The notes under the pieces: generated by a model
Databases searched by the model: none
What the model saw: the letters and a program-made list of their open reading frames with translations, nothing else
What the model was told of the DNA's origin: nothing
Part shown: positions 36,031 to 47,170 of the stretch, piece after piece
Layout: each line of letters opens with the position of its first letter
How positions within the stretch are numbered: position 1 is the stretch's first letter
Made by a program: the position numbers and the translations under genes
Assembly (NCBI RefSeq): GCF_040807025.1
Contig: NC_090952.1
Coordinates: forward strand, 29,261,068-29,325,067
From: Struthio camelus
Taxonomy: Eukaryota > Chordata > Aves > Struthioniformes > Struthionidae
Direction: 5' to 3'
Length of the DNA: 64,000 bases

Positions 36031-36862
36031 CTCATGGACTTTCAGCCTGGACCCTGGCTATTTACTAGGGCATGCAACATGTGTATTTATGCAATGTAAC
36101 AGAATAATGTGTGTTGCCACCTAATAATCCCAGCACACCAATTAAATGATGTTTATGGATCCACTGCATCACCAGATTAACCTGAGCTGAAACCAACAGC
36201 ATTCACACTAAACTATGAAGCTTTGTTCATGCTCACAGGCCTTGCCTAGCTCATCTACTGCCTCCTGTCCTCATATAGTATAGGAAAGACAAAAATACAT
36301 GCTAGAAGCTGCATTTTTGTACTTGAAACAGGTATTTAACTGAACAGAAGGCAAACTAAACTTGAAATGAAAACCAGTCTCCTTCAGACAAAAAGATGCT
36401 CCAACAGCCAGTCTTATTATTAAATATTCATGCTGCAGTACACGAGTCCATGCCGCTGAGTCTGTTCACTGTTCTGTACCTATTGTACTAAGCATGGCAG
36501 ACACAGGCACTAGTAGCAGTTATGTTTACATATTTCTAAGGTCACATTTACACGCTTCTAAGCACAAACTTGAACCCAAATGCTTGCTTTGTGCATCCCC
36601 AAATCATGAGAAATGTGGATATCCAGACCTGTATTCCCCACCTGACCTCTGTGTTTATGTGTTTGTAGCTCTGCGAGATTGAAATGGCCCCACATTTAGA
36701 AGCAGACAATCCTATAGAGGCCAGAACTGCCATCTAGCACTAATGGGAGAACTGGGACAAATGGTGACACTCAGAAAATGCAGTATTCAACGGAAGCTAA
36801 ATCTCTGGATGAACACTAGGAGTTTCTTGACTTTATAGATTCAATGTAAAATATTGACAAAA

Positions 36863-37208
36863 TATCATAGAATCATAGAACAATTTAGGTTGTTAGGGAC
36901 CTCAGGAGGTCTCCTAGTCCAGCCCACCCCTCAAAGTAGGTCCAGCTAGATCAGGTTGCTGAGGGCCTTTTTCAGTCGAGCTTTGACTGTCTCCAAGAAT
37001 GAAGACTCCACAGCCCCTCCGGGCAACTTGATGCTGTGTTTGGCCACCCTTACGGTGCAAAAATTTTTCTTAAAACTAATCGGAGTTTCCCATGTTGCAG
37101 CTTGAATCTGTTGCCTGACATCCTACCACTCTGCACCTCTAAGAACTCTCTGACTGTCTTCTCTTTACCATCCTTAGATATCATAATATTTAGGTAGTTC
37201 TGCCCTCC
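36863..37208 (-). mobile_element. CR1 LINE, 5'-truncated (copy 4)
   Basis: The low-coordinate end begins atcatagaatcatagaac, the antisense of the CR1 terminal octamer repeats, followed by ttaggttgttagggacctc. Internal blocks include gactccacagcccctccggg, ccacccttacggtgcaaaaa and tttttcttaaaactaatcgg, the antisense of the ORF2 C-terminus. It belongs to an older subfamily than copies 3 and 6, with many substitutions and no continuous frame. Confidence 0.9.
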
Positions 37209-40200
37209 AGGTGACAAAATATGGAACGGAAATTGCAGCCATGTGAAAAGAGCAAAGAAAGGAGCTGGAAGGAAAGCAATCAGGGCCTCAGAAGAATCTG
37301 ATCCTAGAAGCTGACAAAGAGTGGAAGGGAAAGGATGGAAATCCATGCTTTTTTTCCTGTATATTATGCTTCTTACAGCCATGAGTATTTGATGCTGGTT
37401 GCTCAAAACTGCTCCCAGCAATGACTGCAAAGAAGGCACAGGTTGATCCCACAGGGAGGCCTCAGTGCTGTGCCTGTCTAACATTCTTGGTGCTCAATAT
37501 ATGCAGTAAATCATTTTCACAAGCTGCTGTGCATTCCTTTCCATTCACACACAGGATGCACCCATTGCCTGTTTCTTTCTAATGGCTAAATCTTGTGTAT
37601 GCGGCCGAGGCTGGAAACTGGCAAGAAGAATAGCCCTGTGAGCGTGGGCAGGGTGCTACCATGGCAAAAGCTCGTACTCCCAAAAGCACATATTTTCCCA
37701 TAAATGGCCAGTCTCTAAGACACACTATGAATGGATAAGGGCATGGGGAGGAGCTCTAATGTCCATTTATGATGAGGGATCAGCTTTGTGACATGTTTGG
37801 GCAGCAAGATAATATTTTAGGTAGCTTCTCAGCCACTGTAACGTGCATAGATGGTGTTTAGGGGCACTGCAACTAGCGCTCAGGACTTAGGACCTTGAAG
37901 GACAAGGGGGAACCAAGCCATAGTGGTCACTGCTGCAAGCATTTTTCTCCCCATGGGTCAGTCCTGCTCATTGAGCCAATGTGCACTGAAGCAGAAACAT
38001 GAATTTGGTTTTCACCACCTTCTTTGGGAACAGTAATCCATTGCCACATCTTGTTGTTTTCTCCCCAGGCTGGGGTATATAGAGCAACCAGGGCTGCTTT
38101 GGTCTCTGCCCAGGTGGTGGGCTGAGGAGGCTCCAGGTGGTTTCCATTTCTGGTCTATGGCCAGGCTGATTGCACACATTTGCCCTGTGGTCAATGAAAT
38201 GCAGTTTACCCCACCTTCACTGAGGGATGAGCTACATGGTGCTCACCCCACAGGGACTGGGGCACATGGCAGGGGCAGGCACTAGGGAGTAATTCATGTG
38301 CTGCACCTTCAGACTCTCTTTTACTGCGTGTAAGTTATGTAGCGATGCCCTGAATGTCTGAACTAAGCAGTGCACTCCTGCTGATTGCAGTCTCGTTTGC
38401 GTGTTGACAAGGTTCTCTAGTTCTATCATCTGAATTAACTAAACCACGTTTAAGCAGATTATAACATACAGGTATACTTTAACAACCATAGCAATTCCTT
38501 TCTAAACCACTTTAGAAAATGCATAGCTTTAATTACCTGTTTAAACTATTTTTCAAAATCTTGGGTGCATAGTGAGAGTTGTAAAGGCTCCCTTAGCCCT
38601 CTAACATTCAGCATGTGTTCTCCAAGAGTAATGTGTATTCCAGTGTGTTATTATGGCACCTGTCAGCCACTATCAAGCTAAGGTTGCAGAACAATATCTG
38701 CTGTCATCCTGAGGCTGCTTAGGATGCTTCCATTGATTTTCGACCACACATTTCCCCTTTTTGGTCTCTCACCAGTAGTGATTGTTTTGTTTGGAAGTTG
38801 GGAACAAAACCCAGTAGGTATTTTCAATTTCAGGGAAAGTAAAAAGAAACACCCACCCCCCCTCCCCCACAGTGTGCAGTCTTCTTCTTTAAAAATGTGC
38901 AGGCTGTACTGCTTTTCAACAAGCCTTCAGCAAGAAGAGATGAAAGGCAGCTCTCAGGACCAGGTCTGGAAACAGGATTTAATCCAAGGCCACTAAATCT
39001 CTGGCTGCAATGTATGTTACAGTATGCTGAGATAGGAGAAGGGTGGAATCTGAAATGAAATTGTTACCAGTGAGTGGAAATCACCTGAATTTGCTGTGGG
39101 GCATCTCTTAAAGTTTTGCAATGGACCTTAACAAAGCTTTCTCTCCCCAGGCTTGTGGGCTAACTCACCACCACTTTAGGGCCTCTGCTGGTATCGTTTG
39201 CAAACCAGAATCCTCAGAAGACTTGTCCTTAAGTCAGGAATCAAAATGACAGGTCTCCCAACATCCAGGGAACTGCTGCGTTTCAGCTGTACTCAACAAG
39301 AAAAGGAATAGTGTGAGAAACGACAGTGCTGGTGATGTGCTCATTTCGGTTGGGAATCAGACTGTGAGTTTTCATCTTTTATTCCATCTGAGATAATACA
39401 GTCACAATGTAAATGGACATATTCTATCCCTTTCAAACTAGCTGTGTGACAACCAGTTCCTAGATAGACAATAACAAGAGCAGGCATGTGCAGAGAGCCT
39501 TCCTTGTGCCATCACCATTAAAGATCTGAAGACTGGTTCTCTGGTTCTTCCTGTCCTGCATCCCTTCCACATCTGTGCAAAGCTGTTCAGAAAACATGGC
39601 ATTCCTAATCTGGTGGCATTCTCCTCTGAGGCTGCAGGACTGTAAATATGAAATAGAAACATGGCAAAGCCCAGTTAATCACTTTGCTTGAAATTATGAC
39701 CCCAATCTCGTTCAATTTGTTCATGTGATTAATGTTTCATTGAGACAGAGGAACAGGGAGCAACTGGGGAGTTATCCCACTGATCTGAGTGGGTCATGGA
39801 TATTTGCATGGGTATTTCCAGCTATATTTAGGGCTAAATGAAGGCTTAACACCAAACTGAAACTGGCTAGTTCAAGGCACGGAAAGGATGGAAATGCAAA
39901 GGATGAGATTCCAAAAGCAACAACACCATGGCCAAATAGCATATCTGAGGTGTTTTCTAATCCTGTCTACCTGATTAGTGGTGTGGCAAGGCACACTGCA
40001 TGTTTATCTTGCAAATATGAGCACAACTCCAAGTTAAAGGTGTCTTTAAAAGATCTTGAAGTTCTCTGATTGTCTGGGTTAGTGCTGGGAAGGGTGAAGG
40101 TATCAGTGGGAGGACACTGCATGTGTTGTTGTGGATACATTTCTCCCCAATCTAGCAGCAAGACTATGTGACATCCCACCCTAACAAATACCGGCCAAGC

Positions 40201-40283
40201 AGTGAAGGGAGCTGTTGCTAATTGAGCCTTGATTCTTTTTTGCTCTTACCAACCTGTTTGCAAAAAAACTTTTCACAGAGCAG
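37209..40283. other. Non-coding stretch, no gene recognised
   Basis: No exon, RNA gene or clear repeat seen. A C-rich patch (accccccctcccccac) lies near 38855-38872. Confidence 0.55.
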
Positions 40284-41393
40284 CAAGTCTATTGTTTATC
40301 TTGACTTTAGTAAGGCTTTTGACAGAGTCTCCCATAACATCCTCTTAGGCAAGCTGATGAAGCATGGACTAGATAAGTGAACAGCGAGGTGGACAGAAAA
40401 CTGGCTGAACTGTCAGGCTCAGAGAGTTTTGATCAGTGGCACAAAGTCCATCTGGAGGCCAATGACTAGCGGTGGTACCCAGGGCTCTATTTGGGGGCCA
40501 ATAGTGTTTAACAGCTTCATTAGTGACCTGGTGATTGGACCGAATGCACCCTCAGCAAGTTTGCAGGCAATACAAAACTGGGAGGAGTGGCTGATACACC
40601 AGACAGTTGTGCTGCCATTCAGAGGGACCTCAACAGGCTGGAGAAATGGGCCTTCAGGAACCTTATGAAGTTCAACAAAGGGCTGATGTGCTGCCACTGG
40701 GGAGGAACGACACCTTGCACCAGTACGGCTGGGGGCTGACCAGCTGGAAAGCTGCTTTGCAAAGAAGGACTTGGGAGTCCCGGTGGATAACAAGTTAAAC
40801 ATGAAACAGCAGTATACCCTTATGGCAAAAAAGGCCAAAGGTATCATGGGCTGCATTAGCAATAGTGTTGCCAACAGGTCGAGGGAGGTGGTCCTTCCCC
40901 TCAGTGTGGTGAGCTCACATCTGGAGTGCTGTGTCCAATTCTGGGCTCCCCAGTACAAGACATGGACACACTGACGCAAGTCCAGTGAAGGACCACAAAG
41001 ATGATCAAGGGACTAGAGCATCTCTCATACGAGGAGAGGCTGAGAGAGCGAGGACTGTTTAGCCTGGAGAAGAGAAAGCTCAGGGAGATCTTAGCAATGT
41101 TTATGAATATCTGATGGGAGGATGTAAGAAGATGTAACCAGACTCTTCTCAGTGATGCCCAGTGACAGGACAAGAAGCAATGGGCATTAATAAAACACTT
41201 TTTCAGTGACGGTGTTGAACACTGAAACAGGTTGCCCAGAGAGGCTGTGGAGTCTCCATCCTTAGAGATATTCAAAACCTGAATGGACATGGTCCTGGGC
41301 AACCTGCTCTAGGTGACCTTGCCTGAGCAGGGGGTTTGGACTAGATGATCTCCAGAGGTCCCTGCCAACCTCAACCGCTCTGTGATCCTGTGA
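40284..41393 (+). mobile_element. CR1 LINE, 1.1 kb with decayed reverse transcriptase (copy 5)
   Basis: The longest CR1 here. It starts inside the reverse-transcriptase domain at YLDFSKAFDRVSHNIL (block with one catalytic Asp), followed by an in-frame stop after the KLMKHGLDK region. The FADDT catalytic block reads FAGNT at 40560-40574, so both catalytic aspartates are replaced. Downstream the KEDLGVPVDNKLN, IMGCISNSVANRSREVVLPL and [19 protein letters not shown] blocks are present but in shifting frames. The 3' end carries gatctccagaggtccctg and stops at ctctgtgatcctgtga. Clearly a dead copy of intermediate age. The 186-codon minus-strand frame at 40419-40979 is its shadow. Confidence 0.95.
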
Positions 41394-44300
41394 CAGGACT
41401 ACACTATATTTTGAAACAACTCCATAACCAGCAAAGGGAACAACTGTATTGGAGTAAAGTGGAACCCCTTGGCTGATTATTTTTTAATGTAGATGGGGCC
41501 AGAGATGTGGACTTGGGTCAATCTGAGATGCCTCCCATGTGATACTGCACAGCTGTATCTTCCTGCAGAGCACAATGATTTGGAATAACCATTGCTAGGC
41601 AATTTATCTTGAATGTCCTTTTGAGAAAAAAGTCTCCATTTTTTTTTTTTTTCCTTTGGAAGGGCTCTTTAAAAACTTGCTTTGAGGGCTACAGTTGATT
41701 TTGGTCTTTTTGCAGATGGGCTTCCCTGACGGAAAAGGCTGTTTCAGTGGAGCTCTGACATTCAGTGCCCCTTTGAAAGACATCAGGGACCTAGAGACCA
41801 TTGATGCTGTCAGGTTTCCAAAACTGAATTCTTCCCTATAATATCCAGGCTTGAGGCCAATTTGGCTAACTTGGAGCAGTCGTATCTTTAAAAAATGCTC
41901 TATGTGTATTCACATTTCAAAAAAGGAAAAAAAAAAACATTGTAGAGTGATGGAGACAGGCAGATGATGGAGTGGAGGAACAAAGTCACAAACAAAGACA
42001 ACCCAAGCAGAGATGTCCTTCCCAAATTCCATGGCACTAATTCTGCTCCATAGAGAGTGTATCAGCATTTATCTTCTAGCTTGATACATCGATTTCCTTT
42101 TCCCATATCTGATCCTCTGCAGAGCTGCTAAGATACTATAAAACAAACTACTCTGAGAAAAGGCAGCCTATTTCTGAGCCCTTTTTTATAAAGATTAACT
42201 GCTCTTCAGAAATTGGTGCACCTTGCTGATCTGTAAAAGACAGATATCCCAGTACCCCATCCCCATGCAATGAAGGTAAAGGTAAAGAAATATGACTGAA
42301 CTCCATTAAACCACCACAGGGAGTATAATAAGTTGAGAAGCTCTAATACTTTTGTTAATTACTATAAAGAGCGTTACTCAACTCAGAAGTCACAGGAACT
42401 TGCAACTATAAGGAAAGCCTTTTCTGCTGTCTAGGTTAGGAAAGAAGTACTAGAATTTGGGAAAGAAATGCTCAAGAGACTGTATCTGGAGAGCTCCTCT
42501 GGAAAAGGCTGTGCCATTTTACTTAAGAGTAGTATTGCTGTAACTAGATAGCAGGCAGAACTCTATTAGGATTGTAGATCCATTTCACTAGGCACAGAAA
42601 AATATGAGTGAAAACAAAGGGTACAAAGCATCTTAGTGACCAATATTAATCATATCCCTCAGTGTCCATCAGTAAGCACTATATTGTATGCAGCCTTAAA
42701 TTTGTCTGGCCCATTTGTATTTTTTGGCTTATTGGAAATGCCTCCAAAGGTATTCCCATTAGAATGAAAGCTGATGGGGAGCTGTGTGGGGAGGGATTAC
42801 ATGATTTGTAATATTCCATTAATACATGCTGGGGGGGAAGTAGCTGATTTATTTTTGCTTTTTAAAAACAAATCACATATATATTTCTTTTGGGAATTTC
42901 TATTATTTAAAAAGTATTCAAAAGTATCTCTTGGGTATCTTATACTGGAAAATATTTGTAAATGTTGTTTGGAGACAGAGGAGAGGTGTAACTACTGAAA
43001 AAATCTCAACTTTTAAAATCTTATATGCATAGAGAAACATAGAGATGAGACTACAGTGTACAGGCATCCCTCATATTTATTTATTTATAGCTTTTTAAAT
43101 CTCTTGGTTTTGCAAGGCAGTCCTGTGCGTCTGCGATGTGATGCACTTTTTTAACACTTCAGGTTTTTTAATGCTTCAAATATTTGTTTGCAGCACTGAA
43201 TCTTTAATGTGGAAGAGATCAAAACAGCAGAGATTAGAGTTCATTCCCCCCACCATAACATATTCTCCCCATAACATATTCTGTTCAGCACATCTCCAGA
43301 GAGGATTCTATAGCACACAAATTCCTCAAAGTGACGAAACTGTGAAAGCATCCCACCCTCGCTACGTGTTTACCTTGGAATAGTCTCTCAAGTGGCTTTT
43401 TTCTCAGCACAAATAAGACTTCCCCACATAGACAAAATTTCCCTGCAGTGCAAATAGAGAGCTTTCTAAAGGAAACTTCCTACAGGACAAATAAAAACTT
43501 GGGAAATAAACTTGGCCCCTTTTGCTTTTCATGTTGTCTCAATGACGAATGGTCCCAGATGCTTCAGCCCATGAGACAGCCACCCAGACAGATCCTACTT
43601 CAAGCAGCGCCAGTAGTGAAGGCAGGCAAGGAGCTTGGGCTAGTCTCTGAGGGCCTTTACATACCTCTCCACTCTGTTTATGATGACAGAAGCATTCCCA
43701 TGATAGGAGCTTTAAAATTCTTGGAGCTAGAGCTCAGCAGAGCACCCCCTGGCTTTAGCTGCCCAGTTACCCTTAACCTGCAGTGAGACCTAAGCCCCTG
43801 CTCTGTGGGCTCTTTCGGAAAACCCCAGCCTTGTACATTATGGTCATACTAACAGATAAGTTAATGATAAAAGTCTATCAGCACAATTGGCACTAACTGG
43901 CTTCCCTGTAGAAAGGTCCTGGAAGAGGTTGAAGAAAAGTCATAAGGAAGGTAAGCAAGCCTTTCCCACAGCGAGATGGCCTCTCCCCTCCTAGGGTCAA
44001 GCACTAAAGGTGGACGATACGGGAGAGGCATGCGTATTTGATCCACATTGTGGATGTACAGTGAGTTCCCCTTACGAGGTCATCTGTCTTGTATTTTCTA
44101 CAATGCAGGAAGAGATGTTTTAAAAAAAAAAAACTTTAAAAAATGATTGAGTTGCAAAGACACAGTAAATAAGTGACAAAGTGTTCCAAGCAGATATTTA
44201 ATAACAAAGAAGGATAGAATGAAGGAAAAAATACAGACCTTGTCAGGGCACTTGAAAAGGGCTAAAAGATCTGGCAAAACTGGTGATAAATGATGGCATC

Positions 44301-46190
44301 CCCACAATTATTCATCTCATAGTCATTAGAAAGGATAAAAGCAATCAGCTGGATTTTTTTCCAAAACAAGAATCTGCATTGCTAAATGCCTTTACTCTTC
44401 TGCTAATGCTCCCTTTAAGACCCTTTGTGTTTCTTATCCACCAGCTTTACCACAGGGTTACAAACATGACTCGTACATTTGCTTGGCTTAGCGGGGAGGG
44501 CCAGTGGGTACCAAGCTCTCCATGAAAGGCACAAAGAGTGGAAAGTTGGACGCCTGCCACAGCAGGTTATTTCTGATCCCATGAAATGTGCTGCAATCAT
44601 GGCTTTTGTCGATACAAGGGGAGCTGTAGGAATAATTTCAGAGAGGAATGTACTTGTCAGTGCACGCTTTAATTGTTTTCTGTAATAATTTCTGTAGTAA
44701 TAATTGGTAGAATTATGGAATTAATATATGGAATTCCTCTCTGGCCAAGGACCCAAGGAGTCATTGAACAGTAGCAGCACCTAGTTAATCTGGTGACAGT
44801 GACTGTGGCAATCCTTATGTCCATTTCTGTAAAGTCATCAGGACTCCCAGCACAGAGACAAGCCCCGTCCCGGAGACATCCCAGTCACAGAGCCCTGGGC
44901 TTCCAGTCTAGATGCCTTCCAGCAAAGTAGGAGCCCCATTCGTAAGGCAGCCAACATCTGACCAGCCCCCAAATAGCTGACCTGGTCCATACTCACAGGC
45001 TCTTGAAACACAAGAGCTTTAGGCAGGTGGCTGAGGAGCCGAGCTGAGCTGTGCTGGTGGAAAAACGGTCCACGCCAAGGCCTTCCCGCACTAGGCTCTT
45101 GCCCGAGTTCCACCAGATTTGACAAAATTAACATGTTTCCTCCAAATGTGAACTGTTCATCAGCATTCAGGAAAAAAAAAAAGTTCAACTGGAAAATTTC
45201 TTACCATTATTTTTATATTTGTATTGAAAAAGATTGTAATCTGAATAAAGGTTGTGGACTCTCCCCCAAACAGTTGCGATCTAATTAGAGCAAAGACGAA
45301 GAAAAATGGAGGAAGTTTGAAAATAAGGGGGTAAAAAAGCCAGAAGGAGATGGGAAGAGTGAAAGTCAGGAAAAGGTCATGTCACAGAGGAAATGGCTGC
45401 AATTTGATGGTCCCAAATAATTTGATGTGTACTGCTCAGTTGTAACCAGAATCTTTCTCCCTAAGGAGTGGATGACCTGCTGTGCAGAGCCTGTTTTTTT
45501 TGGAGCTCTCTTTGGAAACAGGATGTAAGGAAGGATACAGATAGGCATAAGCAAAGTGGGAAGACAATAGGAGAAGCTATAAAACCAGGTGGGCAAGGCT
45601 ACTGGTGATGGAAGCTGAGGCAAGAAATCTGGAGGTGGGTTGTAGGAAGACAGCACAGCAGGAACCATGTGTGACACTTTGTAAAACTACTTTCATATTC
45701 TCCCACTCAGGTGTCATAACCTGCAGGAGTGGCAAGAACAGGAATGTGGCTGTCTCTACCCCATTGGTTCTTGGCTCCTCCATGGAGTTTGCCCAGAATA
45801 AGTATCTGTTAGAAGAATTTTGTGGGCAACTCTTTTCCTGTCTTAGTCACTGATTCTGGTTTTGCACAATGCCCACCGTGGAAAGGGAGGTTCTGCACCA
45901 ATGAGGGCAGTGAGCAAACCTGCTGGGCCCCCTCCCATAGGTTTGCTTTGCTTTGCTTTCTGATTTTCCAGTCTACAATGACTTCTACTTAAGCCCTGCA
46001 CAGAAATGCTTATTTTTAACAGGCAAATTCTGCCATGCTCCCCCAGCACAAATCCTTTTCCACGTCCTATTTTTTATCAATGCTTTGAGCAAACGGAGAT
46101 GACTGAGAGTCGAGCAGGCGGAGGGGTGGGTTCATCCCATCCAAGCTGAGCCAGGAGCATGCCATTCCTCCCCACTTCAGCCATGGCATG
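41394..46190. other. Non-coding stretch upstream of CpG island 2
   Basis: No gene or transposon recognised in about 4.8 kb. Contains T/A homopolymers near 41639 and 44123, a 16-bp near-tandem repeat at about 43249-43281 (cataacatattct units) and a TTTGC microsatellite at 45942-45959. The frames at 43448-43786 and 44838-45188 (minus) are unrecognised. Confidence 0.55.
45942..45959. repeat. TTTGC microsatellite
   Basis: Three to four tandem TTTGC units. Confidence 0.8.
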
Positions 46191-46423
46191 GATTTTTCCA
46201 CTTTGCTTTCCCACCTTGAATTTCTCCCGAGGGAGCACAGGCTGGGAAGCGCCTGCCGGACTCTGCCGGACTCTGACACAGAGCGGGTCGTTCCCCGCGG
46301 CACCGAGCCCAGGAGGGATGCGCAGGCGAGGACGGGCGCTGATCCCCCCGTTCCACCTCCACCACCTCCGGATGAGCAGGGCCGGGAGCCATGGGCCGCT
46401 GGCTCCGCGCCCGCCTGCGCGCC

Positions 46424-46640
46424 CGCTGCGCGCCTCTACGCCCGGCGAGGCCCGGGGGCGACAACCCGCGCTCCCGCTCGGGGGCTGCGCCAGGGCCGGC
46501 TGCGCGGACAGAGCGGGAGCGCCGCTGCGCGCCCTCCGCGCCCGCGCGGCCGCTCCGCCCCGCTGCGCGCCCCCCGCCCCGCTGCGCGCCCCGCCCCGCC
46601 CCGCCCCGCCGCGCTGCGCGCCCCTCGCCCGCTGCGCGCC
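46424..46640 (+). repeat. Six dispersed copies of an 11-mer in CpG island 2
   Basis: CGCTGCGCGCC occurs exactly at 46424, 46523, 46561, 46580, 46612 and 46630. The last four are spaced 19, 32 and 18 bp apart, and the intervening bases are mostly C-rich CCCCGCC units. It could be a repeated factor-binding site (NRF1/E2F-like GCGC core) or a by-product of slippage in GC-rich DNA. Confidence 0.85.
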
Positions 46641-47102
46641 CTACTCGCTGGCGGCCGCCGCCGCGGCCGGAGCCCGGGCGCGCTGCAGCCGCCGCGCCGC
46701 GCACCATGCGCCCCGCGCGCCCCGCCGCGCCGCGCCGCGGGCATGACTGCGCGGCAGCGCCCTGACCTGCGCCGCGGGCTCAGCGCGGAGCCAGGCGAGT
46801 ACCGCGCCGCGGGCGCTGCGCTCCCCCGGAGACGGCTGCTTTTCGGGGGCCGGGGGGCCGCTGCGCGCTCGTCCGCGGGGCAGCTGCGTCTCGGTGCCGG
46901 GAGCGGTGTCTGCTCTGCGCTGCCCGCGGAGGCGGCTGCCGCGGCGGGTCCCCTGCGCGCCGCCCCCCGCGCGGCGGGTGCGGGGGCTGCGGAGCCGGAC
47001 CGGGCGCGGGGCAGGACGAGAGCCGGGAGGAGCCGCTTCCAGCCCGAAAGGAGGCGACGGTGCCTGGTCCCCCGCCCGGGGCAGCCCCAGGGCCCGTTTG
47101 GG

Positions 47103-47128
47103 GGGTGCGGGTGGGTGCGGGTGGGTGC
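47103..47128 (+). repeat. G-rich decamer minisatellite
   Basis: Tandem gggtgcgggt units, about two and a half copies, at the right edge of CpG island 2. The G-runs fit a G-quadruplex motif on the plus strand. Confidence 0.8.
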
Positions 47129-47170
47129 ACGCAGCGGGGTGTGGAGTAACGGCTCCGTTTGGCTTTGCAC

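Larger units (their letters stand above)
31756..36862. other. Non-coding stretch, no gene recognised
   Basis: Holds an ancient amniote repeat at 32496-32660, a GAGT microsatellite at 32165-32180, a G-rich purine-skewed segment at 33780-34020 and a possible old repeat at 35910-36030. The longest frame here, 35277-35768 (163 codons), is listed separately. Confidence 0.55.
46200..47170. promoter_or_regulatory. CpG island 2, probable promoter
   Basis: An abrupt block of very high GC and CpG density, densest at 46390-47010, with CpG-poor sequence on both sides. It carries six copies of CGCTGCGCGCC, NRF1-like GCGCA half-sites (for example tgcgcaggcgag near 46319) and a G-rich minisatellite at the right edge. 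It probably marks a promoter and first exon. Orientation is undecided: long stop-free frames exist on both strands (337 codons at 46188-47201 plus; 244 codons at 46436-47170 minus) because stops are rare at this composition. ATG codons at 46391 (good Kozak context) and 46743 are possible starts, but their products are Arg/Pro/Ala-rich and match nothing I know. Confidence 0.85.

Noticed and set aside
40419..40979. 186-codon minus-strand open frame
   Set aside because: Antisense shadow of CR1 copy 5.
46391..46765. ATG with good Kozak context and 124 codons
   Set aside because: Product is almost entirely Arg/Pro/Ala and includes the repeated 11-mer; no family resemblance. Kept only as a possible start codon in the island entry.
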